64,000 bases of DNA from contig JBHGNT010000010.1 of the NCBI GenBank assembly GCA_043228905.1, positions 3,286,001 to 3,350,000 on the forward strand, in the 5' to 3' direction. This document shows positions 29,301-41,988 of this stretch, piece by piece (position 1 is the first letter of the stretch; each line of letters begins with the position of its first letter). Position numbers and translations under genes: made by a program. The DNA is from Azolla caroliniana (Eukaryota > Polypodiophyta). The notes beneath the pieces were generated by a model. That model was not told where the DNA came from. It ran no database searches and saw nothing but the letters and a program-made list of their open reading frames with translations.

Positions 29301-32300
29301 CTCATCCAGTCGGGTAAGCATTTTGGCCAGTTAACAGGCGTTAATAGATCTACCTTTCTTTCCCATCAAACTTGCTGTAGTTATCCCTATCCCGTCTTAC
29401 ATTTTTCAGAATTTACCATTTCATGGTCAGTTCATACTTCATTAAAGTTTTTTCATACAAAAGAAAGGAAGGAGGAAGCATTTGTTTATGCATTTCAGGC
29501 GCCTTTGTAGCTCCTGACAGAGGCAAACTTCAAGAATTTATTTGATGTATGAATCCAACCGTTCAGTATTAAAGGCATTTCCAATCAGATAGATATAATA
29601 TCTGGCTGTTATTTCTAATCTCTTTAGTTTCCTACTGGAAATATATTAGAAACAACTTTTCTTTAAAAAAAGCAATAAAAATAAAATCTTATGATAAAAT
29701 TTTCATATTAGATGTATGGGGACTTATTAAACCATCATAAGATATCATAAGTACCAGTTAGCAAATCCAGAGCTGATAGCAGGAACCAAAACAAAATGAT
29801 CATCTTCATTAAGTGATATGAGGGACGGTAACCCAAATAATTCACGAATTTGTGCAATAACAACAAGCATGACAGGTTCCAAGTCCTGCATAAATATGCA
29901 TCACTCTATGTCAAGTTCTGCACTCATATACATGATTTTAGAGAGGAAAGGTAAAATTTGAGTATGCTAAGCTGATTCAGGTATCAGGGAAGGATTCTTA
30001 CCCCGATAGATAAATGCTGAATTGGTTCCTTCAACTTTCTCTTGCATCTTGGAGGATTAAATATAATAACTCCTCCCCAACCCTAGGAAAAATACAATTT
30101 AAATGTTCTCATGCAGTAATTAAGATGAATATGCAGTTGGATATATGATACATACAGGCGACGTGAACCCATTTGTTTTTGACAAGCTTCCATCTTTGTG
30201 TTTCAAATGGAGAGGACATTCATCTCCTGGCGAAACATAACTTTCAAAAAGAAAAGATTCAAATCATGCATCAGGAATATCATAATTATAACTAAAATTG
30301 GAATGGTATATTAGACACGGGCACTGTTGCACATTAATACTAAGTGCTTGAAAATACTGGGATCATCAACAGACATGATTCTTCAGAAATATAGAATAAA
30401 ACATTCTGAATGACACTACACTTTCTTCTTTACCTAATGCTGAACATTCTCGCTTTCTTGGTAACTCAATCCAGTTTTTTGTTTTTTTGTTTCCATTCGG
30501 AAAGACAGTACAGCACTTTCAAGCAGTCTCACATACTAGCAAAGTAAAAGAATATCAAAGGCATGAAATTTTTACAAAAATATAAGTACCACTAGATTTT
30601 ACATGGCAAAATGCAGAAGTTTTGAGCGCCCAGCAGCTGCACTAGAGGTGTCTAAATGCCACTCATTTGCATTCACCTACATGGATAAATATCTTCAAAT
30701 CACATGTAGAATAGTCTGCAATCTCTCACCTAGAACATTACAGGTGCTCAATAGAAACTGGCGTCTGATTCAGTATCTGCCACACAACATTTTTTCATGC
30801 CTTTATAGAAATGACTTACAAAAAAGGGAATGTCCTTGGATAAAACAACATGCTTTCGTAGCTTAGGATCCCAAATTGATTGCACATTGCTTGGAGTATA
30901 ATACAAGACCTGCATATATAGATTAAGATCTTAATGGACAAATAAAACGCACATGGAAAACACACACATGGATTGAGGAATGAAATTTCAGAAGAGGTAA
31001 GTCATTGCAAGAAACAAGCTTACTAATTTGCTCTAACATTGCAAATGAGCAATTCAATTACTTTGAGAGGAATTCTACATAAATTAAAGGCCCTTCTTGA
31101 AATAATTCTAACATAATCTAAAGCAAGGCATCAATCACAAGATACCATTTCTGCCAATACAGAAGTTTGGTGAATTGTGACAAATGCATAGGCATACCTT
31201 AGGGATAAATTCTAAAGCTAATTTAAACGGTATGTAGAGCGGCTTAAAGTTGCAGTTTTTTCACACCCATTAGATATTCCTAGTAACAAATGGGAAGTAC
31301 ATCTATGGATTTTATTTTAGTCTACTTAAAATAAAGAGTTCATAACTCTATATAGGTTGTTGATCAGCTAACAAAATTAGGCAAACTTAATACCAATTGA
31401 AACCACATTATCAGCTCATGAATTGGCTTGTCAATTTCTGACTCACGCCTTTAAAAAGTTGAAAACTACTTTAAGCATGAGTTTCTTGGATACTCATCAG
31501 TGAGATGATCAAACTAAACAATTCAATCAAATTATTGAGTATATGTTTCAAACCTATTTGGTGAAGACGCCTAGAGAATGGGAACACTATCTTCCTTTAC
31601 TAGAGTTTGCTTAAAACAGCTCTAAATATACGTCTATCAGATATAGCCCTTTTATGTTGATGTTAATTTTCATCAAGATGAAGTGGTGAGTACACAAGTT
31701 TCTCAGATATATGCAAGAAATATTGCATAATGCACAAGAAAATATTGAGATTGTTCAATATAAAGTGCATTTTTATGCCAATCATAATAGGCATGCTTGT
31801 GCTTTTATCCTTCTTGCATGTACCTCCAAATTCCAAAACATTATCTATGGGTAAGTGTGCTAGATTAGCCGCATGCAATTGTGGACTTTTCATAGTCATA
31901 AAGCATACTACTTCATATGCCTATGTGTCGACTGTCCCAATGGTGTCAACATTCTGACAAAACAGTGCCTATCAAAAGACCAAGTAATTCATGAGGATTT
32001 ATCCTTTGAGCCTCATTCGCCCAAAAATAACAAATTCGAAATTTCCACATTAAATAGTTGGATTTTGTGGATTTGTTTTTTGCATCTATAAAATGGCCAA
32101 CATTGACCCATGGAACCCAAGTATACAATTTTTCTTGATGTGTATCTCCCTCCGAAGGAAGGATATTCATGCTTTGAAGCACAAAGTCTCTATGTGTGAA
32201 CAAGGTATACACACATGAGCTCAATCTTCTAGGTGGTGTCTTTGTATAAAGAAAGAAGAAAGAAACATCTTTTAAGAGGCCTAAATGGCCTATAAGACCA

Positions 32301-35300
32301 AAAAGAGACCAACAAATCAAAATAAATTATGACGTAAAAGAAGAAAATACAATAAAAACATACTAAAGAATGTTGTCATAGGTACAGGCATAGAATGTAA
32401 TATTCGTGTTCGTGCAAGCATTCCAACGTTTGGAAACGAACACGTTTGAAATGGGAAAAATACATGCTCCTTTTTTTTTCATTTATTATCATGACAATTC
32501 AGCTTACCCTAGTGGTAAGGAGTCATGCTATTGTTGTTTATGTCTTGGGTTCAATTCCCAATTTTCTCATCTCTTTCTCTCTCTCTCATTAGTACCATGT
32601 CATAGCAAAATTTTATGTTAGTGTTATAATAGGTTTTTTCTTTTATTTATTTTTTATTACAACTAAGCACAACCTAGTGGTAAGTTATTGTGCTACTATT
32701 ACTTGTGTCTTGGGTTCAATTCCCAACTTACTCATATCCTCTTGTTAGTGTCATGGCAAAATTTTATGTTAGTGTCATGTCCCTTTTTCTTCTAGTTGTT
32801 ATGCTACTACTGCCTATGTCATGTTATTAGTAATTAGGTCCCCCAAGTGGTAAGTTGTTATGCTACTACTGCCTATGTCATGTTTTCTTTATATTCTCGA
32901 ATATAGGTTTTATGAGTTTTTGATCGTTTCATTTTTTTTCTTTGTTATTAGAAATTAGGTCACCCTAGTGGAAAGTTGTTATGCTACTACTACCTATGTC
33001 ATGTTTTCTTCATATTCTCGAATATACGTTTTATGAGTTTTTGAATGTTTGATTATAATTTATAATGACATATTTTGATTCAATCTCTATAGTTCATACT
33101 CATTTTTTTGTAAAGTTCTAAAGTGAGGATGATAGAGATGTCTTGATTCGCATCCCAAAAGTGTGCATGTGATACAATGCAAATATTGCAACCATACTTA
33201 TGTTGGTGGTTCACAATGCATTAGAGTCCACTTATTAGGATTGAGGGTGAATCAATATATAATATAGACCCTAGTCAATCCAATCCAACTTTGAGATGAT
33301 TTACCATACACGTTTGATTGAATCATTCTCGAATGCAAATGCACGTATGATACGTATGGTTCATTCTATGGGTATAGGTATGATTCCCAAGTCAGATATA
33401 TTGTCGTTTTTTTCTACAAAAGATCTATAGCATTGGTCAATCCAAAATGGAGAGGTCTCTGAAGCGAGGGAAGTACCTGCGATGGCAAGAGATAACAACC
33501 TTTATCTGTCAACAACAAGGGTGGTAAGATTGTGGTTGATGCATCGAGAACTACATGCACAACAAATTTCTATTGTCGGATCTATTGTAACCCCTTTGTT
33601 ATGTCTTGGTCAAGAGCCCATTTATGTAGCCCTTGATTGACCTGTAGCATGAGTAAGAATGATGAGCTAAAGAAAGTTGTGATTGTTCTTTGTTGATGAG
33701 CTTGTGTGGCAGTATTGTTATCCCTTAAGTTCTAGCAAGAAAAGCCCAAGCACCATTGGTTCTCATATTCCACTACCTTGTGTAATGGGCCAAAGCCTTG
33801 CTTAAAGAGGAAAGAGTAACCCCCTCTTATTTCACGAAAAGCACTACAGTGACAAACATACTATTCTTTAGATTCCACTCCCTGATGACACAATTGGCAA
33901 ATTCTTTCTTCCAGAGGTATTCGTGCAAAAACTTGACTACCTCAATCTCTAACTAATGTGATGAAGTTTGCAACTGCCCTATCACAATGCGCAGCATATA
34001 AGATACATGTATGTCCATATAAGATGGCCTGATGATGAATCCATACTCCGATGTGTGTAAAAAGTGTCTTATAGTTGACCATCTTCCTACCAATTAATAA
34101 TATCAGTTCGGATCACCCAATTTTTTTCGCTTTGGTCATGTTAGATGGGGACAATCCAAGCTATATTGGAATGGGGGTAGACGCTTATGCCATTTGACTC
34201 CCAACAATTGTTGCATTTCAGCATACCAACAATGATTGTCTCCATGTTCAAAAAGTTGTTTTAATGACATTAGTGCCAACCTTGAGTACCTTCCTTTAAG
34301 GATCTTCCAAAGTCATTGGGTACATGTCAATCATCAAAGCTGCTCCCATCTCTACTTGAATTATATCATGGGACACCGACGCTTTGCTCCTTATCATGTC
34401 AGCATTCATTGAGACTAAAGGTCTCTTTACATTTTTCCAGTTATTTGCCTTGTTAAGGTTGGGTTTAGCTTCTACTCTATTAGCATATCAATTATGCCAC
34501 AGTGTAGTTCATGGATCTTGGAATTGCAAATGTGCGAATTGTCTTTCAAGAGCACCATGGGTTGCATATCCACAAGAAAGTCGGGCACAAGCAACCTCCT
34601 GTAAGGAGAACCTACGCCTTGTAAATGTTACCCCGAGGTATGTGTAGGATCATGTGTATGCCATATTTTCCTCTCCCAAGAAGAATTCTAGTTCTGATCT
34701 TGTTACCCATGGTTTATTGGTGCTAAACAACTATCACTACAGTTTTATCTATATTTAAACACACCTTTGTCTGTATAAAATACTTTTGAGGCATTTCAAT
34801 GTCTTCATAGTCCCTCCAAAGAGTCAGAAATCAGCGGAATATAATCAGCATATAGTAACATTTGTATCGTTATACCTGCTACACATGCTTCCAGACCCTC
34901 AAATCTCACTATGTAATGTGATACCTCATTTGTATAGAGACCGAAGAGAGTGGGCAATAATGGGCATCCTTGTTTCACTCCAATTTGAGAGTGGGCGATA
35001 GTGGGCATCCTTGAATAGCTCCAATTGTGCTAACCACAGCCTCGAACAAACCATTGGAGACCGCATTTTTCCTAACACAAATTTGTACAGTGCATAGATT
35101 TCCCATTGCATATCTATAGGGACACCAAGGCTTCTAGCCCTTGCATAGGCCAAGCATGCAAGACAATGTCAAAGGATTTTCAGAAATCCACAAAGGCTCT
35201 GCCTCCTCAGTAAGGGCTCAGAGGGTCATTATATGATCCAAAGTTGTAAAACCCTTCTGAAAGCCTGCATGTCCAATTGAATGGCAGCAAATATACTCAA

Positions 35301-38300
35301 TTCTGACTTTAGTATTGAGCCATATACGTTAGCCACGTAATAGTCAATCATGAATGTCCTATAGTTGCTCAGCTCATGAGGTCTCCACTCTTGAGGATTA
35401 GCGCAATGATATGTTCTATCCATATAAGTAGGGAAACCTTCAAGCATAGCTCTATTAAAGATATGTGCTTACAATGGAGCTAGATGTCACAGGCATAGAT
35501 AAAGTGTTCACCAACCAATCCATCATGATCCTAGGCCTTCTCAAATTGTGACCAATCAATGGCATTTCTTAAGTTTTCTAGAGTAAAAAAGGTGGACTCA
35601 TGAGCCATGCGGTTGGGGAAGCGGAGGCTGTCCCAGGATACCATACAGTACCTTCAAATATTCATACCACACGTGAGGTGAGGTCAGTTGGTTGGCAGGT
35701 TGCCCCTCCTCATTACACAATTTCCATGCTCTTTTACTTTCTTGTCCTAGGAACAAGCGATACAAATGATCTTCAAATTTAGCAAAATACAATCTCTCTT
35801 CTTCCTCACGAGGCATTAGAAGGTTGCTCTAGCTTGTTTGTGTGTATAAATACCCCAAATTACTTTGTGATGCAAGCCTCTCCTTGTATCACGATATTCC
35901 TCATGATACCAACTATTTTGTATGATTACCAAGTTTGGAGGCATAGCCCCTTGTGTTGGGAAAGGCATTTGCGGCTGTTTTATGCAATGACTTTGGCAAT
36001 CCTTGTCTTACTTCATCTATGGGTGTGAACGGATCCAAATCTAGCATACTATTATATACTACACAACTATACAGATCAATTGTCTTCTGAATAAATTGGT
36101 GTTTAGCCAGCCTACTCTCCTTCCCATTTCTTATTGTTTGCATTAAACTTTCCTCAATAACTACATGCTGCACTTGAAGGTCTAGGAGATCTTCCGAATC
36201 CAATCTTTTTATACATTTTTATATGTCAGCTACCCAATTAGATGAGAGAATTGTGCTCTTGTGTATCTTTTGTAGCTTACATCCCACATTCCAGCAAGTT
36301 GTGGCAATCTATGATTTGGCATATCCTTGACCTTTGTAATGCATTTATATACTCTTTGTGGTGATACATCATAAAAAGGTATAGTTGGAGAAAAAGAAGT
36401 GCCAAAAACAATCTTCTAATGTGCTGATGCATGCCTAGGAGGCTAACAAATGTTGAATCCCTAATCCAAGGTTTCTAAAAGATGGAAATGCTGAAAAATT
36501 AGGGCGGTACATATAGTTGGGGAATAAGGGCACTGTACATCTTGAGATGTGCAGAAAATGAAAACCTCGACAAGATCAGGATTTGGAAAGATATCAGACC
36601 CATAATTCTTACTATGGCATTAGCCTGACTCCATGTGCAAATCCCCTATCAAACATATGGATTTCCTGCTAGAGATGTCTAATATCTAAGGAGCTCAACC
36701 CAGGAGCAGCACTCTCCATCCTATGATAACCATGACACAGACATTGGCATGCTTGAGATAATTTTACAGCTTGGAAGCTCCTACAATCATAACATGTATA
36801 ACCGTTATCATTTTAATCAATAACCATAGCATTTAGTGGTTAAGCGTACAATTTTGCCGAAATGGGAAACATGTTTTATCATGTATCCAATGTCAACAAA
36901 TATTTCAGTGCTATCTAACCTGGCTTTCAACAGTTAATTCAGCAATGGATTTAAGAGCCTCCACAACAGGTGCCAAAAAGTGTTCCTCCAATTCATTAAA
37001 ATCCCTGCAATAAAATATATGTGCACTTCAGTATGCCGTTTAATTGAATAATTTGAGCTCATTAAATGCACTATTTACAATACTCCAATATACTTTCATG
37101 GAAATAACATAGCGACAAAGGCATCCGGTATCTTTCCACAAAACATTCTGAAGTGGAATGCAAATCACAGATTTAGAATGGCCCAATAGTTATATTTCAG
37201 GCTTCCAATATACATGTCTTTCTTTCAAAGTCACAAAAGATAATAATGACAAGGAATCGGTTGATCATGAAACATGATCCATAGATGTTTGGACAGTCTC
37301 TAGTAGAATTTTTAGTTTACATTGCATAATGTATATAGTCCATGCAAAGACATCAACTATTGACGTTATCTACGTAGCCAAAAGGCTGTCCATGGACGAA
37401 ATTTACAATCTTCATATTTTCCACCAGCACCAGATATTGGCTCTTTGTGCTAAGCAATCAGCAGAAATACATGTTTCCAAGTCTAAATGACAATATATAA
37501 AAATTACAACTAGGTAAATCAATTATGAAAGACCATTACCAATCAAAAATCCAATCCTTCGGCTGAGCATTGAGCAAACTGAATGAAAGAATAGCCCTTC
37601 CATCTGCAGCAAGAGGAATAGATGCACCCTTTTCTTCAATGGTTACTCTATTTTGATGTTGATAACTTCCACCATTCATAAAAAATCTAACTGCCACATC
37701 AGACATCAAAGCTATCTCCTCATCCCCTACCAAATTTTCTTGCCTAGTTCCCATTATCCATGCATGTCGATATTTTCCAATCACTGCCTTCAAAGATGGA
37801 GCCAGGTTATTTCCATCAGTTATCCCAAGATGTAATTTGTTTATACTCAATATTGTATAGATGCCAGTCCTAAGGTTTGACCATGGATGATCTTGGGAAT
37901 GAGTGGAAACTCCATAAGAATAGCTATCCAGGTAATTGTCTAGAACATGATCAGGATTCACATCATCATAAAGGTTTGAATCCCCCAAACCACAAGGCCA
38001 AACAGGAAATCCTTCTGAATCTCCCACCGTCCAACACCGATCGCCTACATCCAGTCTTGCTATAACACCAAAAGATGAGGCACATCCACCATAGCTAGAG
38101 TTATTTTCCATGATAAGGTAGTGCATGGATTTATATAGTTTTTCTACAACCTCATTTAGATCTTTCAATATCAGTTCCTCATCATGAATTGATTTTTTTT
38201 CAACAAAGATAAACTGAAAAAAGCAAGGGAATACAAGTGATGATCCCATGACATTCTGAGCATGCTCTTCAATAGAAGCATACGGAAGAGGAGTCCGGTA

Positions 38301-39530
38301 TATTTCTGTTGATTTTAGCCAAAATGGAAGACCTGTAAATATAGAAAAAACCAAGGATTGAGCACTACATTATTACAAATTCAGTGAAATTATTTTTGTA
38401 GAATGATGGAGCATATAAGCTATTGTAGTATCGAATATAACCAAGAACATGGACTATTACATTATTGGTATTGAACATGATATAATAATCTAGAATCAGG
38501 AAGTGAATCACATGTAATTTTCCAATGATTTTACATATTCATAGGAAAGTATCCAATAATGGACACCTCCTCCTCCGTAAAAATTAAACAACAAAGCCCT
38601 GTTTCAAAAAAAGTTTCTCAATATCCACTTCCATGTATGTATCTAATATCCAACTCTAATCCCTTTTTCATCTTTGTCATGTTCATGTGCTTGTTACCTT
38701 TAGTAGAGCCTATTTAAGAAATATGCATTCCACTTCCATAATAACCAGCCCTTTACAAAAAGCCTTAGGTCACCATGTCAATTCAATTTTGCCAGGTTTT
38801 ACTTCCACTTATGATGCAATAACCAACTCTTTGCAAAAATCTCTTTTCATCTTTGTTATACTCCTCTATCACCTTGTAATTTTAGAACAACAAATACTTG
38901 CGTCACAAACTCAATACTTCTTTTGCAAAATCTTCCACTCCCATCATACTGTGCAACATCCAACACAATGAAAAATACCTTTGTTTCATGATTCCAATAC
39001 TGTTTGAAGCCTAAGATTTAGTATGAAATACACAGATCCTTTAAAGGATCCACAAGGATTAGAACATTGCAGAAGTTATGTTCTTGTTATAATCGTGTCA
39101 TTGTTATAACAACTTTTTCGTTTGTTATACTGCACTTATACACACAGGCATGTCCTTGGACTTGCTTAGATATATAACATTAAATTTCAAGCTTTTTCTA
39201 CCATTTGCAAGTGCTAGATTTAGTATCAGAGGCGCAGTGAATCTCGTATGACATCAACGTTATCCATTTTTTTAGTTAAAGCCAAGAAATTTAGAAGAAA
39301 CCTTATGCGTTAAGAATGCTCTCATATATGATTGTATATATACACATTCAGTTTTTTGCGTCGATGGGAAAAATGGAACAGAACAAAGGCATACCAACTA
39401 AGAACGAAACGAGGATGGAAAGAACGACAGACAGACGCTTCTTCCCTGGCTTTCTAGGTCTGAGCTCCTCCGCCTTCTTCACTGCGGGCACTTCATCTAT
39501 CGCAGTTTCCTCCTCCGCCTCCGCCTCCAT
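26366..39530 (-). CDS. PIGS: GPI transamidase subunit PIG-S
   Basis: PIG-S is a membrane subunit of the ER complex that attaches GPI anchors to proteins. Coding exons (minus): 39395-39530, 37540-38332, 36920-37004, 30820-30909, 30603-30676, 30156-30240, 30002-30082, 29755-29885, 28077-28158, 27337-27384, 27178-27250, 26585-26688 and 26366-26473. All borders are GT-AG and phases close to 629 residues. The start ATG at 39530 is the first in frame. A membrane segment lies at about 35-53 after a basic patch (RPRKPGKKR) and leads into GLPFWLKSTEIYRTPLPY, the family hallmark. The lumenal part carries VLYYTPSN, NANEWHLDTS, ECPLHL and SKTNGF. A second hydrophobic segment (APFFVPVLLHTVLAAV) is near the C-terminus. 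Intron 3 is about 5.9 kb and full of repeats. Confidence 0.94.
28671..28743. repeat. 23-bp direct repeat in PIG-S intron 8
   Basis: ATCAGGCCCACTTATATGAA plus TAC occurs at 28671-28693 and 28721-28743, exact copies 50 bp apart. Confidence 0.85.
31490..31850 (+). pseudogene. Decayed Ty3/gypsy integrase fragment in PIG-S intron 3
   Basis: Broken frames give remnants of a gypsy integrase end: an NQTI-like start, then a PREW..YLPLLEFA-like block (31570-31610) and a YTSIRYSPFMLM-like block (31625-31660), followed by VDVNFHQDEVV. It is opposite in sense to PIG-S and full of stops. Confidence 0.6.
32090..32265 (-). pseudogene. LINE tail, same family as 17960-18110
   Basis: On the minus strand [20 protein letters not shown] and the following GDTHQEKLYTW match, at DNA level, the plus-strand tail after the zf-RVT motif in ARL1 intron 2 (both contain TTCACACATAGAGACTTTGT). 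Confidence 0.65.
32490..33060. repeat. SINE-like tandem array with tRNA-type A and B boxes
   Basis: Two units carry an A-box-like CCTAGTGGTAAG (32508-32520 and 32673-32684) and a perfect B-box-like GGGTTCAATTCCC (32547-32559 and 32712-32724), spaced about 40 nt. At least two further units (from about 32830 and 32940) keep the A-box part and TGTTATGCTACTACTGCCTA but lose the B box, and share a TATTCTCGAATATA tail. The arrangement fits tRNA-derived SINE copies amplified in tandem within PIG-S intron 3. Confidence 0.65.
33070..34790. other. Intronic AT-rich DNA, possibly LINE-derived
   Basis: No frame or domain that I can name. The right part adjoins the LINE RT fragment and may be its degraded 3' continuation. 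Confidence 0.4.
34800..36203 (-). pseudogene. LINE reverse-transcriptase remnant in PIG-S intron 3
   Basis: Minus-strand frames give IGVKQGCPLLPTLFGLYTNE and QMLLYADYIPLISDSLEGL, the non-LTR RT signatures G-V-x-Q-G-C-P-L-S-P-x-L-F and Y-A-D-D (second Asp replaced by Tyr). Upstream, MLEGFPTYMDRTYHC..P.EW and LSNYRTFMIDYYVANVYGSI match the conserved block before it. Frames shift several times, so it is inactive. It is in the same sense as PIG-S. Confidence 0.8.
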
Positions 39531-41988
39531 CGTCAATCTCTTCTGAAAAGGATTCTTCTGATAGACGCTCGCTCTCTCTTAGCCCGAGAGCAATAGTTTT
39601 TATACTTCCCCGTTAGCACGTGCGGACACTCTGGCGTCATAGGATTTCCAAGGACCAAAAGGCCTTATAATTTGCCGGCCATCAACACACATACACATAC
39701 ACTTTGGAGGGGCCTCTTGATGACCGGCAAAAGAACCGCATTCATCCACCCGAACCAAACCCCTCATGTGTCAAAAATCTACCTTCAAATACATACCACA
39801 AATACCAGGCTGAGTCAAGTCACAGCTAATCTCAGCCCTGCCATTCTACACTGCGGTATAACCCTGCCACGATGCGTGGAGGTGGACCGCGGACTTGACA
39901 TTGAAGAAATATTACACACATAGACATGGGGAAGTTGATGGCTACAACATCAGAGCAACTTGAGAGATAAACTTTGAGAGAATGCAACTCCACTACAAAT
40001 GACAACTGAGGTGCCACCAAGTATTGAATTGATGGTCGTCGCCTTCGATGCACCCATGAGAAGGCCACCAAACTTCCTCGGTCCTAACAACAAATAAAAT
40101 GTGGCAACTACATCGCCCACAAAGGCCACTCACACAATCGGGGTGATAGTGGAAGGATCATGTGCACTACACAAAGAAGGCAACCTAATGGAGGTTTTGC
40201 AGCCCTCCTAAACTCATGATGGCCATGAAGAAGAAGCCTTGTTATAGTTGAGATGGTCAACTTTCATGTCTTACCACCTCATGGCCTAAAAGTCACCCCT
40301 CACCATATCGACATACAAGCAATTTTTAACCCATCACTTTGCCCTAGTCCCTCAAACATCCTAATTTCACCCATTGTTCTAACTTGCACTTCCACCAAAC
40401 ACCATGGAAAAGCCAATGCAATCATAAATATTGCATAGTTGATGGCCTCCACGGATTGTGTTATGGAGATGGGGACTACATATAGGCAAACACTTCAAGA
40501 GGAAGTTGATAGTTAGAAATGCGTATAATGAGAACTGGTAGAGTGGCATTTTCTAGAGGGTTGACATGAAGAGTCCAAATGAAATTTGATGGCACGAAGA
40601 AACAATCACCTAGGAGTTACAACAACACAATGTAGAAGACCGCTTAGCAATGGAACATGAAGTGGTCATCATGCTTATTAAACACAATCGCAACAAAATT
40701 ACAACATTAGATGCATCCACTAAGGACCTTGAGGGTGATAATACAAGCATGGCATGCAAGATTGATGGAAAAAGATGAACCCATCTAAATCATGTGCGTA
40801 GATCACAATAAAATAAATTCAACTAACAACTACCCATAAAGAGCTTCAAAGCTTCATCACACAAAACCACACATTGATCAACACATTACAAGAGGAGGTT
40901 GATGAAACTAAAAGGTTACATGCTCAAAGTCTATACAAGCTTGCAATGATAAACCAAAGCATAGAGGCCCTCAAAATCTAATTGACCTAGTTCATGGCTA
41001 ACCTTGGCTCGAATTGAACAACTATTAGCATAATACAATTGATTGTTGTTGAGCATGTCACAAAAAATGAAGGCAATTTTACAATAGTTGATCATTACAA
41101 GCTTGATGATACACTTCAATGACTTGGATGAAGCAATTGTTTATGTCAACACACTTTCCATTATAGTAGGCCTTGTCAAAGCCCCTCAAACACAACCAAG
41201 TGGTCTTTAAACAAGCTAAGCACACTCTACTTGACTTGCCAAAAAAAAGAAGCAAGTTTATTTAAATGTAGATACGTAAATATATGCTCAAGACCATGGC
41301 ACTCTTCATCTATCGACCTATCAACTTACATTCTGCCTCTCCTCTAGATCGTCCTCTAAAACCCCACCATCAAGGCCAATGAATTACATGAATAAACTAT
41401 ATGAACAATAAATAAAGGAACTAAATCTGAAGAAAAAGTACTTCAAACTTTTACAGGTTGATTTCTCAAAACAAGACATTGAATAGCCCTTCAAACTTTT
41501 AAATTACCTAACTTCTCATCAATGATAGAATCCAAGGTGAAGATCATATTTCTCTTCAGAAGATTTTTTGAATCGCACCCTAATTTATCAATGCTATCAC
41601 TTGAAACATTTGATGAGGGGAAATTGGATTAGTAAAGCCAGTTTTTTAAAGAAGAAAACACAAGCATAGTTTCAAGATTTTGGGAGGAAACAAGCTCGAG
41701 AAAAAAACAATTAGTTGAGGGGTTAATGCATATGCTCTCAAACTGAAAACATTGTCTAAACGCTTTTCTAGCTTGATCTACACAGCTTTATCAAAACATT
41801 ATCAACTTCAAAATGGCCCTCTTCCAAAATGCCACCCAAACCTACAAATTAAAACAAAACTCTATTCCATTTGGAAAACAAATCTGCAAAAATGAATCAG
41901 AAAATGTCGCAAATAATATAATAATAAGACATGACAAATGAATGTAGCTCAAGCATTGCAGTTTTGCGTAGTTGAAACCACCATAGTG
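39531..41988. other. Intergenic DNA between PIG-S and LYAR
   Basis: The first 100-150 bp upstream of 39530 are the likely PIG-S promoter and leader (TA-rich TAGTTTTTATACTT at 39593-39606 on the plus strand). The remainder shows only short broken frames; some could be decayed retroelement gag, but I cannot support a call. Confidence 0.4.

Noticed and set aside
30567-30603. Premature stop making PIG-S a pseudogene
   Set aside because: The apparent TAA lies in the intron once the donor at 30602 and acceptor at 30241 are used; all phases then close.
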